From positions 54,453,423 to 54,517,422 of the forward strand of contig OX421968.1 of the NCBI GenBank assembly GCA_949128115.1: a stretch of DNA of 64,000 bases. Direction: 5' to 3'. The DNA is from Anaspis maculata (taxonomy: Eukaryota > Arthropoda > Insecta > Coleoptera > Scraptiidae). The first letter of the stretch is position 1. Every line of letters starts with the position of its first letter. Positions 11,608 to 24,000 of the stretch are shown here, piece by piece. Under the pieces are notes generated by a model, which saw nothing but the letters and a program-made list of their open reading frames with translations, ran no database searches and was not told where the DNA came from. Position numbers and translations under genes: made by a program.

Positions 11608-14600
11608 CCATTTCCATGATGTTGATTGATGCCTTGATTGATGCTTTGTCAAAAGAGTGGGAAGTAAGGAAGCTCGGAAGAAGGGCGTAAGATAGTAGTG
11701 AGTTTGCGAATTTTATTTTGCCATGAAAATCAACTCGTATGGATACCCACCTGTACATGCCATCTCTCCCTTTCTTGACAGTGGCATTTGCTTCTCGTAT
11801 AGGTATAAATCCCGCTGACATGCAACATCACTTCCGTGTTCAGTTCAGGTGTTTTCTAGGCTATATCAATAATAATTGGAGCAGGTAGGCAGATATCGGG
11901 TGACACTCTGTAAAAGTCTATATTGCTTGTTCCAATTTATAAAAAGGCGAAGCGTCTTTAATCTGGGCTGGTGCGGAAAAAGGTTTAGTTTTAATTAAAA
12001 ATTTCATCGGAATAAGTCAAATAAATCGACGGTGAATTTGTAGAGCGAGGGGGAGCTTCGCCCTCTTATAGGGTAGAGGAGGGTCGATTCGAACTCATCC
12101 TTGAACGGTTCAATTAGCTTCAATGCGGCGATATCTGTTACCCTTATGTCTGTACTACCACTTGCCGAACGAGTGTGCGAGTGAAGTCAGCAGAACCTCC
12201 TGCCACTGCCACAGTCCTCGCCTTTGCTTTTACTTCATTCTGTGACTGCATAGAAAACGCAAGTAATGAATGTGATTATCGAAAAAGGATGTCAAGCACC
12301 CCTTTGTGGCCACAAAGGCGAAAATGTGGGTCATCCATTCCATAAGTTTAGAGAAGATAAAATAGTTGGGACAAAGCGGTTGGCGCGTGCATTTTCCAAC
12401 AGCCAACCTTGATTTATCAGACGGGTCCCAGATTGATAATTAAGCGAGTTTATTTGTAGAATTAACCCCACGTCCGGGTCAAAACAAGTCTCTCGCCGCA
12501 GTTCTCATTCATTAGTAACTCTTGTCGCTTTTTACAGCCGCCCAACTTTAAACATGAATCATAAGTAACGTGTAACGTTCCCGAGTGTTTCCCGGCCCGC
12601 TAATAATTATATTAAACGTTTCATTTTGTCGGGAAATTAAGGTGTAAACTGAAATAGGACTGCGCCCCGCCAGGTTCGTGAATTTAGTTGTTACAACTTT
12701 ATTTACATCGCACGCCTCTCAGAGAGTTCCCAACAGGACGTTATAGTTACCTACCCAGTCGGAAGCGACTTCCAGCTATTATCCAATATCCAAGGAGTAA
12801 GACTAGGATGAATTCTTATTCGGAATTGTGCTTTCGAGAACATCAAGATTTCAGGATCAGGCAAATTAAATGTCATGTAAACATGACGTCGTTGGTTGTG
12901 CTCCTATGATCCCCGGATATAGTTAGTTATTGTTTCAATAACAATTTTTTGTCGCATCTCAAACTCTGGGATAGAATTCGACTTAAGGAGCTTTTATACG
13001 TAAGGCGCACTGGCACAGTAGTAGATGAAAACGGGTTGTCTTTTTGTCTGCGCCGCTAAATTATTGAGTTACCTTAATGTTACAATAATAGTCAACACAG
13101 CACAGCACATGGCTTTGAGGATTCAGGAAAGGAGAACTTTACCATTATCACCGAGGTGAGAACGTGGAGGAAGCCCCAGTGCTCCGTCACCTCTTTCGCT
13201 TATCAACTTAGATTTTTTTTATATCCTCTCCCATAAATTCAGAACGTTGCGCAAAATGTAGGTAGGTACACACAATGCGAAACGTAAGTAGTGTTATTAT
13301 TATAATGATGCACATTTCATGTCGGTTCCTTGATTTTGCTATTCCATTGAAATTCTCTCGTGAAGCGCTTCACGCACCCTTCACACTCCCTTCTTACGTG
13401 TAACCGCACAAAACCTCTAAAGCGCATTTGTAAAAAGAAAACAGATAACTTCGGTGATGATGCCCTCCATCCAAGTAAAGTTTAAACATGGTGTTTTTTG
13501 TGTTTTATCCTAGGCGTATAGGCAGACTTTCCACAAGAAAATCTTTTTGTCTCTTTAATGAATGGGGCCTTGCACTACTACTTTTGCCCGCGGAGAGCGC
13601 CACAATAGCTGTGGAATTGTGGACAAAACTGGGCTGCTTTCCTTGAATACTCGAATCGTGTGTTTCTCACACAGGTGAGATGCAACCCATTCGTCCTTAC
13701 TCATGCACCGAATCTTCACGCGAAACCGCCCGCACATCATTCAGCGCATACTTTTCACCATGCAGCCTGTGTTTCTCGCCTACCCACAGGCAGGTGAGAA
13801 CCAATTTCATACGGTTTTAGGCAACTCTCGCTACATCGATGTACTGCGGATTGCATAAAACTCCTGGGGAGTTTCTCCCACAGTTTCAAGAATAGCGATC
13901 CCTGATAACCAGGGATATCAGGAACGTGCTACATTTATAAGTTCATCCTCCTTCAACATTGGAAGAAACATAAAACCCTCCCTCATCAAGTATTTAGCAA
14001 TCGCTCAGCTGGGATTGGCTGAGATTCGAACGCGTGAAACTCAAACTTTTGAAATTTCACAAACAATCCATCACAACCTTTGTGTTGTGTAACCGAGTAG
14101 GAGATAGTGTTCAGTACCGAACAAATATCGGGCATGAAAGAACTCTTTTTCGGGTATAGTAGATGCATCATTTTTGCTAGGTGGTTATAGTTTCTTCAAA
14201 GCTACAGTTAGTTTCATGACGAAATTTTATTTTTTCATCATGAATTTACGTACGTAATATTACGTCGCAAACATACCTTACTTTATCCTACGTAAAGTAG
14301 TTCTGTTCCAATGGCGGTGATGTTAGTCTGGGGATTTTGAAATAACTCACCTCGGGAGTCCAGGGTCCTTTCAAATGGGATTATTTATTGCTGTTATACC
14401 TACAACTGTATATGGCTGATAGTGTTTGAGGGCGTTGTGATGTCAAACAATTTGTCTGGAAAGTTTTTAAACTTCTCTGAACGTATGACCGTACAATATT
14501 GTGCTTACTAGTCTTACTACATTCATAAATATACCGGAATACGGGTCATGCATTTTTATTTCCAAGGAAGAGGAAGTTGACGAGAGATGTTTCCGAGGAT

Positions 14601-15115
14601 GTTTCAGATAGATATGTTACGGACAATCATCTAAAATTGGCATCAACGACATTGATCGGCAAGTAACAGGGATGTCCATTTTCGCTGGTCATTGTCATAA
14701 TTGACTGGGCATTACCAAGATGGTATGTTATATGAACGAGACTGTAAATATTCCATCAAATTTCAACGGCATTCATATTAGCTTTCAGATTTCACAGTAG
14801 ATCTTGCCTTTCGGAAACTATTCTGATTAGTGGTTTGATGATTTTCGCTCAATCCAAGAAATTATCAGTCTGTGAGCAATAATGACGTTTTTGAAAACTT
14901 TGCTAAACTTGAGAGTTGCTAACGTTTTTTCACCGTTTTCAAAACCGGTCTGACTTTTGCACATTTCAAGTCTGAATAGAAGATTCCCGTCACGAGGCTC
15001 GTATTATCAGTATCAGCACACTTCCCCAAAGGGAATGACGCTTTTAGCTGCACTTCGTCCGTCCGCCGCAGCAACTATTCCTCAGAGAAAAGAGCTATCA
15101 ATTATATATAATAAC
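11608..15115. other. Intergenic stretch, no gene recognised
   Basis: The only open frames are short ones (12688-12909, 13555-13740) with no family resemblance. A short palindrome, ATCCCTGATAACCAGGGAT, is at about 13899-13917. At about 14028-14040 a box-B-like word on the minus strand (GTTCGAATCTC) hints at an old SINE. Confidence 0.4.
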
Positions 15116-15302
15116 CGGACGGCCCCGTGGCGCAGGCGGTCTGCGATGCAGAAGTCCCGGGTTCGATTCCCGGTGAAAAGTCTGGGTGTTGTAATGTTGT
15201 CCGAAATTTGCACTTTTCTGAGTTTGTAAAACTGATAAATAAACGGGCAAACTCCTATGGCAAGAGAAAGCCGATAAGGAGAAAAACATGTATTTATTTA
15301 TA
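15116..15302 (+). mobile_element. tRNA-derived SINE
   Basis: The tRNA-like head has a box A region (GTGGCGCAGGCGGT, about 15127-15140) and a perfect box B (GGTTCGATTCC, about 15160-15170) spaced as in a tRNA. The acceptor stem does not close. An unrelated body of about 110 bp ends in a T/A-rich simple tail near 15290-15302. Confidence 0.7.
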
Positions 15303-16699
15303 TCTATAACCGTAATCGATAGCGTATTTCTCTCGCATGTTAAGTTGACTATAATCTTGCCTCCTAAATAACAATAAACAACTACACTATCAACAATCTA
15401 GTGTGGTGCGACGTCGCCGATGAGGTACGGAATTCAACAAGACGGCTGTACTTGAAATCTACGAGATGCGGTGAAGTACTTGATTTCCTAAAAATACATG
15501 AACCCATATGCAAGATTATATTTAGGGAAAACTTTGAAATTCCTATTAAAAAAAGCTTCACATCGGCACGACCTACGCTACGTGTCAATAGTTACGAATT
15601 TTCGAAAATGACCGTTTCCAAACGGCCAAACGTAGGTACGTCGGCGTCAGCATGGGATCTTAACAATGCCGACAGCCGCATTGTTGGTTAACTGCAAGTT
15701 ATGTAACTAGCGGATGAAAAGATCGGGCTATAGTAACTCGTAACTATGAAATTCCACAGTTATCTACGATTGGCCGGGAAATACAGGATACATATTATTC
15801 AATTTTCTACCGCACAGCGACAGCATAGGTATTTTAGTTCTTCAGATTTTAGCCGCACTTTTGTGAAAAAAAAATCATATATTTTCGCAAAAGGTGCAGA
15901 CTAAAGGAAGAACATGTCTTTTGCATAATTATCTTGGTTTTAACAGGTGCAAAATGAAAACTAGTCAACTAAAATATCAAGAATTAATTTTAAAGTCTAC
16001 GTCGTTCTGCTGCAAAAAGTTGAATTTTCATCTTCTCTCACAGATAAAAGGCAATAAACTGTAAAATGTTGTATAATTGGGTTGCCTACCCACTGGTGAT
16101 TGCTCTTGAGGTTAACCTATGGATTGAAATTGCCACTTCCACCAAAACAAAAGCGCGCGTTTCGTTTATAGCTCCTCTGGATAATGGATATTGATGTTGC
16201 TCACGAAAAAATCGTTCTGTTTGGAAAACATTCGATTACCGGAAATGCCCACGTATACTGGTTTGTTATCTAATTTATGTCAATAGTTAATTATCGGAAG
16301 CTGTCCATTAAATTTAATAGGAGAATTATTGGCTAGTAATCATAAATATTTGATGAAATATCGTAATTAGGGGTAGATGGTTCCATATAAATTTAGCTCG
16401 TATAATTTTGATTATTGCAGGTAATGCCATTGCGGTGTACGCAAAACGTCCACGCTGCGTGATTTTTATTGCATCATTCTGTTCTCACGGTTTTTCTTAC
16501 TATCGTAACATTTTTTAAGCAAATCGAGCTGCCATTATTAGGATCTTCCATGCAGCTTCTAGTGACCGCGATAAAAACGAGCAATAAGAAATTGAACAAG
16601 AATGGACAGTAGGACAGTTTTTACTCATGTCAAACGAGTTTTCATTATACAGGTCATGCGAATTAGTTGTGACGCACAGTTGACTTTCTTGAACATATT
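15303..16699. other. Intergenic stretch, no gene recognised
   Basis: The longest open frame (15401-15691, 96 codons) has no recognisable motif and I do not call it a gene. Confidence 0.35.
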
Positions 16700-17125
16700 G
16701 ACTACGTTTATATCGCCGTTTTGGATTTTATCGAAACTCTATTCGATTTGGGTCGATCGGCTTGAAATTGCCGATATAAACAGTCGAAGTCAAGATTGAG
16801 ATTGAGTGCTCAGTCGGATGGAGCAGTTGTTCAAGTCAAGTCGATCCGGTGAATCCGGTGTTTGGGCACTTTCAGCTGGCGTGGTTACATAAAATACTTC
16901 CACTAAAAAAAAATCATTCATTCATTCATATCATTTTCGGTTTGACGCAGTCTGACGCGTTTTTAACCAAAGGGTAGTCTTTCGTCAAATCTGACTTAAT
17001 CTAATGGACTGAAACAGGATTAAGTGAAGCGAATCGAACGTGCAATGATTAAAGACATGCGTGACTTTAGAATTAGGATGCGATCGAAATTCTAGCGGAT
17101 CGAAAGCTGCGATATAAACGTAGTC
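16700..17125. mobile_element. MITE-like element with 16-bp perfect terminal inverted repeats
   Basis: GACTACGTTTATATCG (16700-16715) is exactly mirrored by CGATATAAACGTAGTC (17110-17125). Sub-terminal sequence rich in CGAAA/TTCG is only weakly mirrored. No ORF is present, and a clear target duplication was not seen. Confidence 0.55.
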
Positions 17126-18018
17126 ATTTTCACTTGGCCGAGGCTGATAGTAGGGTAGGTTACTTCAGTATTTACCTTCGTATCACGCCTGCATTGTTGT
17201 CAACTTGGGGAGAATCCATGATGATGGTGATTGCATTTTTCTATTCTCATTTTTAGGTAATTACAAACTCTCAAAAGCTGGACTTTTCAATTTCAAATTA
17301 GGAGGAGTTAATGACAAACGGGACATCTGTGTGGCGTTAATTGCGAATTTTCTAGGAAAATGCGTTAGAAACAGGTGCGATTGAATCAGAAGTGACGTGT
17401 TCAAAGCTTAGTAAGTGAACAATTTAGTAGATCGAAATTGTCAGTAGGTACCCTTGTAGGCGAAATCAATTTTCCGTTAGCAATCGACACCGGCGATGTC
17501 CGAAGGGTTCTTCAGTGTAGAATGCGAATGCCTTGATTTGCAATTATGGGGATTCGGTTTTGAATAATGAAAGTTTTTTTTTTACGTTCGGATACCGTTT
17601 GTATGAATCACGTAAAGCTTGTGTTAGGTTTTTAAAGCGGTAAAAATGTAAGCGGGTATTTTTTTCATGTTTGAATACCTCCGAGTGGGGATTGATATAA
17701 AAGCGGACATTTACGCCCCTGGAACGGGATTTGAAATTTTCGGTAATCCTGGTAGGATTTCGAAAATAACGCATGTGGAATGTAATGAAATGGCTTGTGT
17801 GCGACCTTCGCCCCCTGAACTTGTTATCAGTATCTGAGTATTGTAGATTTTGGTGCCATAATGACCTTTGAAATAGTGAGGATGAGGGCAGTATCTCATT
17901 AGTCGGCAGAGGCTTTGCGAGCTTAGTGCACAGTTCATCTGACTTTATTTCTGTGAGAGCTTTGGAAGCCCACTCTCCCCGGATGATACAGTGTTTTGTG
18001 CAGTTGCGTGTGATTCCG
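17126..18018 (+). promoter_or_regulatory. Upstream region of apolpp, presumed promoter and 5' leader
   Basis: About 0.9 kb separates the MITE-like element from the start exon. I see no convincing TATA box. Inr-like words occur (GCACAGTTCATC near 17927) but are not decisive. Any promoter here is inferred from position only. Confidence 0.3.
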
Positions 18019-18036
18019 ATGCCAGTTCCAAAATGA
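18019..18036 (+). promoter_or_regulatory. Five-codon upstream ORF overlapping the apolpp start codon
   Basis: An ATG at 18019 reads M-P-V-P-K and stops at TGA 18034-18036, which overlaps the apolpp ATG at 18033 as ATGA. If it is in the mature 5' leader, ribosomes could terminate and reinitiate here. The transcription start is not known, so inclusion in the mRNA is inferred. Confidence 0.45.
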
Positions 18037-18099
18037 AGCCTTTCTTTCGGCTGACGTTGGCTTTTCTTCTAGCAGCAACAACGTCGTTCGCTCAGAACA
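18033..18099 (+). CDS. apolpp: apolpp exon 1: signal peptide
   Basis: Codons 1-22 start MKPFF, continue through a hydrophobic core (LTLAFLLAATT) and end in SFAQN, a classic secretory signal with likely cleavage after SFA. The donor is gtaagt and the exon ends in phase 1. The start is chosen because it opens the signal peptide. An upstream ATG at 18019 opens only a five-codon ORF. Confidence 0.85.
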
Positions 18100-21000
18100 G
18101 TAAGTATAAACAGGATTTTCATTTATATTATTCGGAAAGGAACGTCGGTAAATAAAACTCAGATGCCTTGACTAAACTAATAAACAATAAAATGAAACAT
18201 CGCCGCGCGCTGTCGCTAGTAGCTACCTCAACAGTCAACACTAAACGCAAGTTTAATTCCAGTAAAAATGTCTATAAAAGAACAAACCGGGGAAAATGTC
18301 TCCGCTTTTGTTTGATTGCTTCCGAGCTTGCAAATACCTTGCAACTCCTTGTTTATGTTTATATTCACGTTTGTAATCCAATCCAATTATTTCATCCCAT
18401 CGAATCAATTCGGTGAAATATCAAACCCTCTCTGGGAATAGTTCGCAACAACCCTTAGTTGTGTGTACATATAATACCAATACCAATACCTGTACCTTTA
18501 TACACGCTTGGATGCACTCTAACCTAATGTAAACGTTTGTGGACCTGGAACATTAGGTGGATTGCCACAATATCCGACGTCATCACTAAGAACTTACAAT
18601 CTTATCGGTGTCCGGGACCTTTAACATCAGTAATCCGGGTCAAAATTTCTGCCACTCGCGCTTGTTTATGTCAATTTCACGTCTCAATGCACTATTAGGC
18701 AATCACGTGGAAACTTGTTTTTCTCTTGTAGAATACGCAAAGTCTAGTACATACCTACGCATTTCATTCAATACAAATAATGTACAATTACGACGCTAAT
18801 AATAAATAGTTATTTACGAAATGACAATTACGGCTGCAGATTTTAATTAAATAAAAGGAAAGGTGTAAGCACTAATTTGAATTTATGAAAAGTTAAACAA
18901 ACTTTGTAGTTGGGTGCTGCTGAAACCTTATAGCAGCACAGCAGGAGAACGTTAATTGCTGTACAATTAGATTAATTAGATTTCGTTATTTAATTGGTGT
19001 GCAAGAGTTTCCCTTAAAGCTTGCTAGACGTAAAGGTCGCAAGCTTAAGGACTTACAAACAGCAGAAGGACTACTCATTACAATGACTCACATATCGCAC
19101 TGATGGTGTCGTTTCTTCCAATAATCATATTATTATTAGTGTTGAAGTTGGAGAGTTTTGTTTGCTCAACATAATTAATTACATCAATGATTGCTTGATT
19201 AAATAAGTGAATTGCTGGAGCAAGAATCAGTAATGATTGTTTTAAAACAGAAAAACCGCAGTGTTCGATTTCAATATGTATTATCAAGAAGTTGAAGTGA
19301 ATTTTATTTCCATACATTGTTTTTATTTTAAATTTTGGATTACTAAAGATTCATTTTCACATCCTTGCTTATGATCATTCTACTTTTGATTATGTACTGT
19401 TTACTTTATTCACATTAATGAATCAAGCTTTTTGGCCGGTAACAGATTTATGGAATATCGTCTAAATTTCGCGTCGGTTAAATTTTTATTAGGGTAATTT
19501 TTCATAGATGGATTTTCTTGTAGTATAGGTATTAGATACCTACTATAAACAGTACAATCGCCCTGTTATAGGCTGTCTGATTTCTACATGATTCTTGTGG
19601 GCTGTGATTCAGGCCGCGATCGGCCGATGGCGGCCAGAAACACAGCCCACTAGAATAATGTAGGAATCAGAATTCAGTCCGCGGCCTGCGGGACGACCAC
19701 GTGTATTGGCCAAAATCAGAAATTCTTCTCTTTGACTGAATCTACTGGACTTGACTGGAAAGAAATGAAATCAATATTCAATGGGTTAGGCTAGGTATGA
19801 AGATCGTCATTTCTAATTTCTGGTCAAACGTAATGGCTCTGCGTAAATACAATAATGGCAGCATATTTGCTGAGGTCAACACTTTGGTCATTTGATCAAT
19901 GAAATCTGCCGTCGACTGGTATCTCTAGGACAGTGTTGTCAAAAATAGTCGGAACTTTTGTTTCTAGGAAATGGTCTGTTGGACCATTAAATTTAAATAA
20001 AAGTGGGACCAGATTGTCATCTATTCTTATCTCACTTCAGGTCAGGGTAGATAGCTGATGTAGACATTGGCCAATGAGCGACGCGATTATTTCACCATTA
20101 TTATCGTTAAAAAAAGTCGCTTCTTTGGTTTCTTCGTGAAATTGCTTCCGGATATGAGAGATCATGCGAGCTTTGATGTGACAAGTCAATAATGTCTTTC
20201 TTTTTTTCCAGATCCCCTGAAAGATCCCAATGTTTGCGGGAGACCAACGTGCAAGGGTATGTCTTTTGTCTTTTTTTTTTTCATCTAGTTTGTATTCTCG
20301 TTGTTGCTCAGAAATAATCGATTCGTTTGTGATTTGATGACAGCAGTACGCGCAACAGTAAAAAGTCGCAATCCGCACAGCCGGGGTTAGCTCGAATTGA
20401 GCCGCAGCAGGCAAGGGAGCGTCGAGATAAATTTGATGTAATAAACGCTTATACATGTTATTCAACTTTTACACAAAATAAACAAAACCATCGCGTATAA
20501 AAAGTTTTACGTGACTGCTGCCACTGGGAAATGTAAGGGTGAAAATTAGGTAACAAAACATTTCGCGTCAAATGCCTGTATATCATGTCACGTCACACAA
20601 TAAAAGAAGGGAAATTACATTCGGGAATGTTTTTTTTATACGGGAAAGATGATCCCGTCCAAGGTGATGCACTGCCACTGGGGGCGGCGGGACGGCCTAA
20701 ACTGTCTGTTTCATTAAACAAACACCAGCGCGCTTTAATTGATTTCTCTGCTAAACTACCCGGAAAATTTACCTGTTTTTGGTTTATTCGTTTCCACACG
20801 ACCACCCCCGCCGAACGGCATCAAAGCAGCCAACACCCATTTTTTGTTCTATTTTCTTTGTTTGTACATCTCTCCAAAGATATTGGTTTTTGAGCTCGGT
20901 AATAAAAAAAGCACACGCCAAAGCTCAGACCATCAGACCTGAGCAGTGTTCTGTTTATTTTGAAAATTACATATCTAAATACAGCAATTATGTTTAATCC

Positions 21001-24000
21001 ACTGGGGAGTTACTTCAGTGCAACTTTCCGTAATGGCCATGTTTGTGCATGCAAAAATGATAATGTTACTACATTGTCGACTACTAAACTTCTACCAGTT
21101 CCTACTTTCACCTCTAGCTCTGAATTTTCTCGGCAATAAAATGAAACTTCCCACTGTTGGATTATAACGGGAAAAATGCTAACCTGCTTATTATATTCAT
21201 CCCCGTCTAATCTTATAATGTTAATATTTATACTACAGTGGTCAACACTCGAAGTGGAGCACCAAAAAATGCATTGACTTTGATTCGCTGTAGCTCCTAC
21301 GCTAAGGGAATGAACTAATTTGAATTTTTTTCCTGCATAGCTGATTACTTTGACAGTTACATGCTGCATTTAATTCTTTATGCTGATGTGGAATGTCTAA
21401 TATACAGGGTGTCAAAGTGTGGTCCTGCTAAAGTGGACAAGTTTGTATCCGTATCAACTTCCCACCCGAAGGGACGATTCGATCAAAAATTTCCATAGGT
21501 TCCTGACGACCAGTCGGCAAAGTTTTGGGGTGAGACAACCGATTTTCACACACAATTTGTCTGAAATGATGGTACCGGTTCAGAAATCGCTTTTTGATTC
21601 AATTTTTGCTATCACCGAAAGGCTCGTTCCTCTAGGATCTGACGACGGGCTACCAGCGGGCACCTTCATAGAAGTTTTGTTTCAAGGACGTCATCTCTGG
21701 AACATCTTGTCACGGGGACGAGTTCTGGTTCTGGAGGACATTTTGTCCAGGATGTGTGCAAACTAGTTCTCTTCCCTAAATTGAGAAATCAGTGATTTTC
21801 ATTCATGACCCGTATTATTGCCTCAGGTGCTCCGTGCTTCCTCGTGAAGGACATGACTGCCAAGTTTCTCCTTTTTTTTTCTTCAACTGAATGGAAATGA
21901 AGCAAGTTAGGTGCGAACGCCTGTTATTCGAAACAAATGGTCGCCATTTTGAAACGATACAATTTTCAAAGTGATACCCAAAACATTTCGGTATCTCCAC
22001 ATACAGGACTATAAGAAAATGAAAGAGACCTAGTCCGCTTTTACGAAGGAGCCCTACAAGTTTGATTTTCAAAAGCCTCGCTTGAACCTACAGTATCTGA
22101 CTACTAAGGTATATCTGATGGTTTTACGAACTTTCACGAGTGCCACTGGCCTGTCGACTAATCTGCACAATAATAATATTCGTAGATATTTATCATTATT
22201 GAACAAGCATCAGGCCATCGTTTGAAGTTTTACGCCTGGAAATTAAAATGATGGTGATGATTAGCCTAGAGAAAACAATAATTATTAATTATTATTGATG
22301 AACTGTTGGTATAGAAATGGAACTTTCACCTATTGCTTCCCCATTCACATTACATCATCAAACGTGGAATCATGCATAACACAGGTTGATGTCAGATGTA
22401 GACAGCCTACCTGCCCTTGCCTGCATTTATTTTGTTAGTACCTACCTACCTACAAGTAGGTACCACCTACTTTGGGCATGTAAAAGAAAGATCGAGACAT
22501 CCCGTGTTTTTCTTTGTTGCGAAAACGTTTTCGCTGTACTTGGAGCATTTAAAGATAAACGTTGACGGTTAATTAAGTTTCCAATGATAAATGTTCGCCC
22601 AGTTTTCTTCCGCTTTTAGGTGTATCTCGATGAGCTCAAAATGTTATTAGTAGCGGTATATCTTGGAAAACTACGGCAGATCGTTTTGCTAATGCAATTA
22701 ATCAAAAATCAAACAGAGCCCTTGCTAACCTTATTCAATCGTAATTAGAGGTTTTTTCTAGAATGTTTTCGAAAGATGTCACGTTATTGCCACTGCCATC
22801 GTATGTAACACCGTGTATTCAACATTATTGTTGTGGATCAAGTTGACCCTCGATCAAGTTTTCAGCTTTCTTCTTTTAATCTCGGAAGCAACTACTTGTA
22901 GGCCGGTGCAGCATATTCGGCCGCTGAAAGACAGACACAGAGCCAGAGCTGAAGTTCGAATCAAGTGTGGTTACACTCCTCAGGAGGTGTTGCTCAAGTT
23001 TCCTAAATAGACTGTTTCTAGCGCGTGACTTTCTTTTCGCGCCTTGAAAAAATAGCATATTACTATTTTTTCTAGAAACAGTCAAGATGGCAACATTTTC
23101 TAATCATGGTTCATTTAATACTATCCCTAACTTTTTTCAATCAGTTTATTACACTGACCGACTTGTGACCACTGATTTTTGGTCAACTGACTGTCACTGC
23201 AGTTCTCCTTACCACTACACTCTACTTTAATCTTTAGTCAATCTTTCGCTTGCTCCACTGGCTTGGTGTAGATGGTATCTATCTTTTTTTATAAACATCA
23301 TGTTGGCATTGATTTTTTTCATTCAGAAACCTTGCGTTTAGACTTTCCGATGCGCTACACTAAACACTGGATGCATTGCGATGGATGGAAAGTTCCACGG
23401 CGTAAGAAAATCCCCGGCCGTTTTTCATTTGAAGTTGCGTGTTGTAGAAATTCTTGCATAACACATTTTAGTCTCGCCGTAATTTACGAACAACCCACTT
23501 CGGGAAATCAAAACAACTTTTCCGCTTGAAAAAATCAATTGGGAAGTCTGAGCCCTAATTATTCGTATTGCTCTAGTGCAAATTTTGAATTAGACTAAAT
23601 AATATGCGGAGGGTATGCATCTACCTATAGACTTTCTCATACAGAGGCGGTTCCCTTTGCTCGCAGTTCGTGCGCAGGTCTTCATATAGACCAGTTCGAA
23701 AAATATTCGCGCGTTTGTAGCCAAGTGGGGATGCGACCAGGCATCACGCTGGCCCATTCAAGTTACCCTGCGCCTCGAGTACCTTAGGTGTATGAGAAAC
23801 TCTACAATTTCCGAAAAAATCTGATATGAGTTTCCCCATGCATTTGAAAACACAAATTAGTTTGATGCACTTTATTTAAAAGCACGTGTTAGGTATGCCA
23901 AACATACAGGGTGTTTTTTTCAATGGTTATGGATGGTGTCAAAAGAGCCCTTTACAATCGAGATAAAAATTTCAAATTGGGAATAAATTACCTACAATTA

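Noticed and set aside
11380..11690. Poly-Asn, poly-Cys or poly-Leu protein near 11.5 kb
   Set aside because: Caused by a TTG/CTG microsatellite beside an inverted repeat.
15116..15190. A functional tRNA gene
   Set aside because: Box A and box B are present but the acceptor stem does not close, and the sequence continues into a SINE body.
15401..15691. 96-codon ORF as a host exon
   Set aside because: No motif, no splice context and no neighbouring exons to join.
20037..20465. 142-codon minus-strand ORF over apolpp exon 2
   Set aside because: It overlaps a well-supported exon in antisense, with no family resemblance.
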